64,000 nt of DNA from contig CM074195.1 of the NCBI GenBank assembly GCA_037179385.1, positions 27,240,087 through 27,304,086 on the forward strand, written 5' to 3'. Origin of the DNA: Holothuria scabra. Its lineage: Eukaryota; Echinodermata; Holothuroidea; Aspidochirotida; Holothuriidae. Positions 55,348 to 64,000 of the stretch are shown here, piece after piece; within the stretch, counting starts at the first letter, position 1; each line of letters starts with the position of its first letter. A program made the translations under genes and the position numbers. The notes below the pieces were generated by a model. That model was not told where the DNA came from. It saw only the letters and a list, made by a program, of their open reading frames with translations, and did no database searches.

Positions 55348-57734
55348 CGCAACATATCTCTGGATCAGTGAAAAATTAATTCTCTGGAGAGGAATACCTA
55401 TTTTTCCGATTAAACAAAATCCTAACCAATGGAGTTGCTACTCAGGGTCAGGGGGGCCACTGGCTCTTAAGAGTGGAAAATTCGGAAATCTGCCTTTTGT
55501 GACACCATGCAATTCGAGTGTCTGGATTTTCCCACTGTTTATCTTAGTCAAACGGTGAAATTCCGAATTCACTCCAACCGCAAGGAGCTCAAAATTTTCC
55601 ACGAGCTTCACGCAGCGCAACTTGCAGTTTATAATGCAGTAGTATTATTCATAGAATCAGTTAATTCGGTTAACTTTTCCGAGGGTCTGGAAATGACAAA
55701 ATCACCAGATCATTAAGTGACATCAGCAACTCGCCGTAGTCACGGTGCTATTTTCATGAATTTTCTTTTTTACTAGCTATTTTCATGAATTTTCTTTTTT
55801 ACTAGAAATTCCGAATTCTCTCCACTTGAGTAAGAACTCCATTTTTGCATTTTTTGTTTCAGAATGCAAAATTTTACGCGCGTTTTGTGCGTCACAACTT
55901 GGCAGTTTCTAATGCAGTGGTGCTCGTTCATAAATTAGTTTGGTAATCTTTTCCGAACTCTGAAAATTACAAAATCACCAGATTACCAAAGTGACATCCG
56001 CAACTACAGTTCTACAGTACTTTCATGAATTTTTACATAAAATTCGATGATATTTTCTCCAATATAAGCTCAGGACTTTTAAAATGTGGTCGGAGAGCCT
56101 AAATCTGTGGCCTTAAACCACATTGTGTAGCTAGCTTGTTCGATCTTTGGTCGCAGTACTGTGCAATCTCAGACTTGTCAATAAGAAATACAAATTCTTC
56201 AATAATTCCCGAACTTTTCACATTTTCTTTCAAAGGAAACCCAGAATCCAAAAATTTCTCAGTCCAATGCAAGCTCCATCTTTTCAAATGTTAGTTACGG
56301 TCTAAGAGAAATGGTTTGCACACCCCCCCCCACCCCCAACCCCCCGAAAAATGTCTAGCTACACCACTGCTCCTAGCTGAGAAAACTTGTGGGGGAAAGT
56401 GGGGAGGAAAATCTGCTAAACAATATTTTAATCACATCCACCCTGAAAAGACAGTACCCAGAGATTTGCTAAAACGCCATGGTTTTTGTGAGCTTCTTTA
56501 TTTGGACCCCACAGGGTAGGTCCACTGCGCAGAAGGTGTACGTCAAGACTTTCAATACTGAGAGCACAGTACAGTCATACCACCCCCTAAATCAAATTAT
56601 ACTAATCCAGGGTTTAGTTGATTTTTCACTCAGAGATGAAGCACCTTATCTTCACAGCGATTCTCCTTTCATTCCGTTGGCATCATCATCATCCGTGTGA
56701 CGTAAAAAAAAGCTCTACTCAAATCAACTACCACTAATTAAGAGCCTAAAGCCCGACTTTTGGGTCGTAAGTCGGGTTTCTACTAGATGATCGCACTTAC
56801 AGATTATTGTCAATCCAAAGTGAAAAAAAATAAAAATATGATACAGTCCAAGCCCTTGGGGTGGTTACAAACTGTGGGTGCTAACATCAAGATAAAACAC
56901 CGACTCTAAGCCCAAAAGGTCGGGTTTTAGACTGTTTAGTTGTGTGCGATTTGAGTGAGAGATATTTCACGAAATATCGGTATTTCCCTGGACACACTAG
57001 GATCCAAGGCTTACTCGGAATTCAACCGCTAAGGCAAATACTTATTTGTCACTCAAAGGAATGCTGAAGTCTTCGAACTTCCGGAGGCCAAGGCCCTATA
57101 TGTTCCACGCGATGGGGTTTGCCCTGGAACCCACCCCCTGAAGTCTGCGCTTCAACCTCAGTTCCGCGCTACGTATAAAACCTCGGGAAGTCTCATTCCA
57201 CAACTTTTTTCTTCTGTCCTTATTCCCCGGCCAGAAGTATCCAACGAAATTGGAAATTTGTCTGCTAATCTTTTGCCTTTTTACAAATATATATAAATCT
57301 GAAGCTTACATTGGAGAAAAATTGAACGAAGGAGAAAAGAATAATAATTTTGTAAGCATGCATATTTCTGTTAAGTATTGTTCTATCAAAACACTATCTA
57401 GGCGAGCACCACCATTTTTTGGGGCGGAGCGTACAGAAATTTTTAAAAAAAAAATCGAACCCCTCAAACAACCGGAAATGGCATTTCTCAGACTTGTTAG
57501 TAGAAATGAAAAAATCGTGTCTGAGCTTCCCTTTGCACTAAAAGTTTATTTCAATAGAAAAACAAAACAGTTTACTATTTGATCTGAAAATTACCAGATT
57601 TAGGTACCACTACGCAGGCGCGGATCTGGAGTGGGTTTTTACGGCCTCAGCCCTCCCTTTTACGCCACATCATCAATGGAACATATGGGAAATTTGCAAT
57701 GCAACTCCCTCACACCCCTGTGCCCTCTTAGGTC

Positions 57735-60360
57735 CAGGGACGTCGATTATGGGGGGGGGGGCGGCAGGAGGACATGTCCCTCCACTTTTTTGAATGAAGG
57801 GGACACTAACGTAAAAGTCAATCCCACTTTTTGTGACCTGAAACTTAACAGTTAGGTACTACTAGAATACTATACATGTAGGTTATGAAAGATGTGCTCT
57901 GCCGACTACGATCGATTTCTGTATCAATAATTACACGTTTATACTTTGCGAATCCCTCAAATTTTTGCACGCTCCGAGCGCTTGCGGTCTCATTGATGTT
58001 CTTTTTTTACTTGCATATCAAACATTATTTATCTGTCTCTATGATTATGTCCATTGTTCGAGTGCATAGGGTAGCAGATGTGGTTATGAAGGAGCGCAAC
58101 ATTTATAGGAATTTGAAGAAGATGAATCGTCCCCTGCTATGTCATGAAATTTGTTATCTTTAGTGAATGACTAGCCTGGCAGGCTTAACACATTTTAAGG
58201 AAAATGTCTCGGTGGACATTCTGCATGCAACTTTTTCAGAAAAATAAGTGAGTTCAAATGTAAAGTTTCGACACGAGCACATCACACATTCATATAGCGA
58301 TTCGATCATTTCGTATTTAGACCAATTACAGGTGCGGATCCACACATTCCAAAAAGGGGAAAGCAGGGAGTGCGAGGGAGTTGCACCGCTAATTTCCCAT
58401 ATGTTTCGTTGTTCATGCCGACGAAAAAGGGAGGGTGATGCCGTAAAAGCCTCCCCTGAATCCGCGCCTTCATTTTTAGAGAAGTTAAATCACACAGAAT
58501 TTTGCTAGATTAGAGACTTCAATCTGGATTTAGAGGTACACCTCCATCTTCTGTCTGCAGATAGTGTATGATGCGGTGTCGTTCTAATTCGACAGGATAT
58601 ACTTTTACGTCTTTTGTATCAACAATCTTGCAAAGGAGGACTATGCAACGGTGTTTCAGTAACACCAGTGGTTGCCATTCTCCTCGATCTGTGATTTTCC
58701 TGCAGTAGATTGAAGTGTGCTTTGATCAGTTTATGAATTTTACCTTCTTTCATCAAAAATGGTTCCTTACTATTAGAACTTTTGTAAAAATCCTTCGCAA
58801 ACTATCACATTTTTCGCTGTGATTCCATTTACTTATAGAGTGTACCCGGTATTTAAATTCACATAGACCGTATATAGTCCGTTGAAGTAATTACCCACAC
58901 TTTCAAGACAATGTTTTGAACATTTTGGAGTTTCCTAGTAACTCAATATATTTAAACATTTAGCATCAGTCTGTATCTGGGCTCCCTTTTCTCAGACACC
59001 CAGTGACGTAGCTACAGGGGACAATCGGCCGTGAAGAAATGAAGAATTCGGAAATTTGCCATTTGTGAAACCAGTCTTCAATGTGATTTTGACAGGTCAT
59101 GAAATTCCGAAATTCCAAATTCTCTCCAACAAGAGCTCCATATTTGTCATTAGTTGTTCAAAAAAGCAAAATTTTGGGTGCGCTACGTGCGCCACAAATT
59201 GCAGTTCCTTAGCAGACGTGCTCGCTAAAACATTCAATATAGTAAATTTTTGCGAGCTCTGGAGGTGACAAAATGACAAAATCGGATATTTGCTACACGT
59301 GACACCAGATCAAGTGACAACGGTAACTACGTTGCCATTTTTATAAAGTTTCTTTCATAAAAATTAATTTTCTCCAATATAGCTCTTGACTAAAACAATT
59401 TTGTCGGAGAGCCTCATTTCGTAGGCGTTGGATAACATTATTGTTATGTAGTATGGTGAACTCTCCATGACTTTTAGCAGACGCCATCTTGTTGTTTACG
59501 AGCAACTCTCCCTTTCTTTTGTTCTAGATTCCCAGGGCCTCTCCTGTTTACCGTCACGTATGACCGATGAACGCCGGAGTTTACATCGCCAATAGTTCCA
59601 CGTGCACACTGTAACCCATATATTCAAGGTGTGGCCTATTTCACCCTCTGCAGCCTCCTCATTGGTCATTTAAATCAGCACACTCATTTACTTCGTTGCG
59701 TCATAACTTTTGACCAATCAGGGGACTGCAGGTGTTCCGATCTCTCACGAGGTTTCCAAGACCGAGCCCTCGAGCTGGTCACTCGTGCCGTAGACACTGA
59801 AGGATAAACATGTATTCACTTTGTATATATCTCAGAAATCATATTAGGCCAACCGAATAAATTAAAACTTGATCTTGTTTTGAACTCAATCAACGAATAA
59901 AATCATTTCAAATCAACTGGAACTCTCTGCATCATTTTTGTCTGGAGCTACACCTCAAGATCCCGTACGACAACAACTTATTTAACATTATGTAGCAACA
60001 ACGATCTTTGGTCGCCGCTTAATCTCAGATTTGCCAACAGGAAATACAAATTCTTCAGTAATCCCCCTTTTCAATTTTCATTACAGGAAACTCAGAATCC
60101 AAACTTTTGTGCTATACAAGCTCCATATTTCCAAATATTCGAAAAAGGACAAAAGTTTCAGCGGGCTCCGCCCGCCGCAAATTACGTACCTAGTACAGTG
60201 GTGTATACAGTCTAAAAAATCGTAAAATTTGGATGCTTACCCACCCCCCGTAAAAAAAAGGGTGTAGCTACACCGCTGTGTACACCTTACTAGGACAGGA
60301 GAAAATTCGGCTAGATCTCCCCTCCCCCCACACACTTTTGAAATCAAATCGACGCCCCTG
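57735..60360. mobile_element. 2.63-kb hAT-like element, unit 3
   Basis: Same ends, target duplication and contents as in units 1 and 2. Confidence 0.85.
59442..59987 (+). mobile_element. Solo LTR (unit 3)
   Basis: Same 546-bp LTR with the same flanking ttat. Confidence 0.75.
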
Positions 60361-61085
60361 CTTAGGTCAGAACCCTTTTGGAATGTCTGGGTCCGCGCCA
60401 GGTACCATTAGATAAGGAAATGATACTGTCTCTTTTCGGGATACAACCGGATTGACAACTTGCTAATGCTTTTTACTCTGTTGTTTCTCTTTGCTGTATT
60501 CCTATAAAGGCCCACTGAATGAATGAAATTTCCTATATCACTGCCCGAACTCCCGACTGTAAAGGAATTTACTTCCAACCTCTTTGAAAATATGTCACCG
60601 TGCAAGGTGGGCAAGGTGGTTTAAATGAATTTTCAGTCAGTTGGCTGTCGAGGCAGGACAGATGGCAAACCATTGACCACGTATGTACTTGATCGACCCA
60701 TCGTCCGTCGGTGGAATTCCAGAACCTTTTAAGCCTTCGCTAGAACATTTTACCATTTCGGACAAAGTTTTTGCAAGTCTAGACTACATTATGTTCAAAG
60801 TGGAACTGAGACAAAACATTTCCATAAACCGTCGGGGTGTGCTGCAAATCTTTGAGACCATTTTATATTTGTGATATTTTACCATGGAAGTACTCCCTCG
60901 GACCTCCATGATTTTAGTTTAAATAAAGCGTTTCTCAGGCAATATTTGTGGAAATTTAGAAGCAGTCTGCCCCGTTTTGTAAGCCTACGCCTAGTACATT
61001 GAAGGAATTTAATGGCATTAAGCTTGAAAACTGAAAAATTGGAGTCTTTAGTATTGAAGATCAATCTGCCCAAAATTAAGATTTG

Positions 61086-64000
61086 AAAATTTTCACTTGA
61101 AACTTAAGTTCTGCTGAACTCAAGATGCCATTCTGGGTGTCTGGTGAGGTATATCTGATATTTCTTGCAGAATGCTTGAGATGTTTCTTTATGGTGTCAT
61201 CATTTCTCCCTAAAGTTTCAAGGATCTCCATTAAAAGACCCTTGGTCAATGACTCACCTCTTCCATCATGTCCCCTCAAGATATCCTCAGTATATATTGC
61301 TTTTGATCATTACTAGTTGGCGGTGTATTTCACTATTTTCAATTTTTCATTAATAATTAAGCCACTGCTAAAAGGCAACAAACTGTGTGTAAACACTGTC
61401 TAGAAAAGAAGAAAGTAAGATTTCCCTCAACGGCAACTAAAGCAAATGTTAAATGATTGTGGTTTTTCACAAATTTTACACTCCCGGACATTGATCAGTG
61501 AAACAGCCCCATTTTACTATTTGTAGTGGAATTTTCCCCTATTTTCCCTGAAATTCAGAAATTTAATTCGATTCTTTTAATATCATATGTCCTTTAGTAG
61601 ATCACTACTCGAATGCTTAACGGTAATTGTATTTGGAACATTGTATGTAGCCTAACTAATTATCCCTGCCAGCCAGGAATATTTGATCGGTCCTTTGACG
61701 GTCCATTGTCGGCTCATCGTGGGAAAAATGTGTGGGTCTATGGTTCGCTGACGGGCGAGAGGTATTGATTGGCAAAAACTCTGTACCCATCATGCACTTT
61801 TCACAGTGTCAAGCCAGCGGACCTCCGATGGTTCTCCTTCGGTCAAATGGCCCCCGACAGACCGCCTGCTTACAGGGTATGATGCATCAATATACTGTGG
61901 GCCTACGTGGCATTTGGTTGTTTAGTTTCGGCGATCGATCGATCAACTATCGATTTTGGGTGATTGTAGTGCTATATGCTATTACAGTGTTGACGCCTAC
62001 GTCACTGATTGGCATTAGTTGGCATTGTGTGTGTGTGTTTTTTTTTTTTTTTTTTTTGGTTTTTTTTGTTTTGTTTCTCTTTGAGCCCTGCATGCGCCAT
62101 GAGCGCTTTTTGCGGATGTGTGCGCATTTTAAATTTCCATTATTATTTTTATTATTATTAATTGGTTGGCATAGAGCATGCGCAATAACTCATGGGTGTA
62201 TATTTGGTGTTGCGCGTGTTAACGCTTGCGTGGTTGCATGCAGAGAGTAGACAAACTGGAACCTACCGTCCATTGTGACGACAGTGTAAGCGCGCCCACT
62301 GAGCTATATAGCAGCTCAGTGAGAGCGCCTTACCAACTCTTTTGACGCCCAGCTGTGATAGCATTTGTTGTAACACTGATTGAGTCTATTGAAAAAGTAT
62401 TCGCGTTCAGCGTGCGTGCACCGTTGGACATCAACAGAAATGCGGAACGAACCCTGGAATATGTATACTAATTGTACAGTATGACTCTTGAAGTGCATAG
62501 GGCCAGCCGAGGCCAATGCGACGAAAGTACCTTTTACTTTCGTAATTTATTTATTTATTTTTCATTCATTTTTTTTTTATTTTGCGGGCATGAACAGGGG
62601 GCCATGGCCCCCTTGTGCCCTCCTGTCTACGCCAGTGGTAAGACTAGGCTAGGAGAATTGATACTGTTTGGAGTAAACCTGAGATTTTAGGCGACAGGCT
62701 TCCCAAATGTTTCCCGATTTTATATCTCTGTGATTATTGTGAAATATGTTACCCTGGCCTGATTATGATCATATACTTTTGTGCCAGTGTTTTCCGGTAA
62801 ATGCTTGAAAGAATTTGGATATTCTACCATTTCGGGTATTGTGTTGTGAAAAAGTCTGAAGTAAAAACTAATAGGCTCACGAATACTACTTTTGCGCTGC
62901 CCGGAGGTGTAGCAAATTTTTGGATTCTTTGCTTTTCATGAATTCTAGTACGGCGATTTATGGCGGGTTTTTTCAGATTGCGGGCACGTCAAGGAATTTT
63001 CAGAAAAAAAAAACTATGCCATTTTTTTAACTCCAGTGGTTATTTGATTTTTTGCAAATCCTTGTACTATTTTTTCCAATTTCCCGCCACATTTTAGAAT
63101 GTGTGGATTTTTTGGAGGGGGGGGGGGTGGGTGGGCGGGGAGGGACAGACTTTCCCCTTGCCCCCAATCCCTAGCTCGTACGCCAATGGAGATATCCTAT
63201 CTAGGGTACATGGTCGGTGACATGGAATTTTCAGTTGGGTCAAATTCTTCTCCATTCTTTTTCTAAAGTACTCCCGGCCCTCTGGCAAAGGGTCGTTCGG
63301 CGAAACCAAAACTTACACTGACTCCTTCCCGAAGAAGCTATATTACGATTATTCACGATTATCCACATGGCTGATGTGCCACTGTATAGATAGTTGTAGT
63401 TCCAGAGCAGTCACTTCATATACACTTGAATGCCTTATCTGAGTTAGTGCTGTTAAAGTTTGATAATATCTTCCAAAATCAAAGCAATTTGACAATTACC
63501 ATACACCGTTTGGGTCCTGTCAAACCCAGATTCAGCCGTCCATCGCGCACAAGAAATGTGAAACATGTTATTATCATCATGAGTTACACTCCGAACTTAG
63601 TTTCTATTTACATCGCTGTGAACTGTTCACCGGTAAGACATGACATGAATATTAAAACATTGATCAACTCATTACTCATTAATATGAAGTGGTTGCCAGA
63701 GGGGTGCGATTTATCACTTCCCCTGACAAGTCACTACCGTAGACCCCCGAGGTTGTTATGTTCTTCTACAAGCTAGCAGTAGCTGTACGATTTTAATCTG
63801 TGTACATAACGATGGATGGGGCTGAAACAATCCATGGTCAACGATAAACTTAAAGTTAATCTAGAAATTAGAATTAACGGGATCCGTTGGCACACTTAGA
63901 TTTTGTTACTTAGCCTAATCCTTGGAGGCTTACAAGCTAGTTCGGGAAAATAGCTTTCTGCTCACTTTGAGTGTAACAATAAATGGACAATGAGTACCTT
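61086..64000. repeat. Tandem 10-kb repeat, unit 4 (cut by window edge)
   Basis: The first 2,915 bp of a further unit. It has private substitutions clustered at 62730-63080. The array continues past the window, so its copy number is unknown. Confidence 0.95.
61106..61306 (-). pseudogene. hAT transposase fragment (unit 4)
   Basis: Identical in reading to the unit 2 copy, including the junction stop. Confidence 0.6.

Larger units (their letters stand above)
51106..61085. repeat. Tandem 10-kb repeat, unit 3
   Basis: 9,980 bp. It shares the 29-bp duplication and the short cat run with unit 2. It has private changes at 57115-57165 and 57987. Confidence 0.97.

Noticed and set aside
31752..62250. 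Repeated open frames of 116-172 codons in each tandem unit
   Set aside because: Their length depends on whether a poly-T run keeps frame, so they differ between units. The peptide is low complexity (a long Phe run) and resembles nothing known. Conservation follows from the units being recent copies.

Overview
This is a repeat-dense, intron-rich animal genomic window of about 38-40% G+C by eye. It contains one recognisable host gene, a seven-exon SCO1 (mitochondrial copper chaperone) on the minus strand. CR1/L2-like LINE debris, tRNA-derived SINEs, many degraded hAT-like DNA transposons and long G or C runs at element ends suggest a marine invertebrate. An invertebrate deuterostome such as an echinoderm is my best guess, but nothing here fixes the species. 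No bacterial features (operons, Shine-Dalgarno sites, CRISPR) are present, and most short open frames are chance.

Layout: 0.36-2.9 kb holds LINE fragments, one of which retains reverse-transcriptase motifs and a (TTATG)n tail. At 3.9-4.2 kb there is a plausible 95-codon first exon of an unidentified gene (minus strand). At 5.6-7.1 kb lies a hAT-like relic with a trace of the transposase C-terminus. From 9.2 to 13 kb there are a palindromic MITE, a hAT-arm fragment and SINE bodies. SCO1 occupies 14,621-25,006; its introns carry SINEs, a MITE, a minisatellite and a 145-bp tandem repeat. At 24.0-26.5 kb nested inverted-repeat elements surround the proposed first exon.

From 27.4 kb to the end, the window is a transposon graveyard that was amplified. 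A 7.95-kb hAT-like element (27,399-35,352) has matching 14-bp ends and a perfect 8-bp target duplication, cgcaacat. A unit starting inside it at 31,112 and running to 41,111 is repeated head to tail: units of 10,000, 9,994 and 9,980 bp, then 2,915 bp of a fourth cut by the window edge. Each full unit carries the right part of that hAT-like element, a 150-bp MITE split by a 2.6-kb element with its own 8-bp target duplication (cttaggtc), an inner 1.27-kb element, and inside that a 546-bp solo LTR. The insertions can be ordered from their nesting, and the tandem amplification came last. I see no convincing host gene in the repeated unit. Its only coding trace is a hAT transposase fragment at the unit start.
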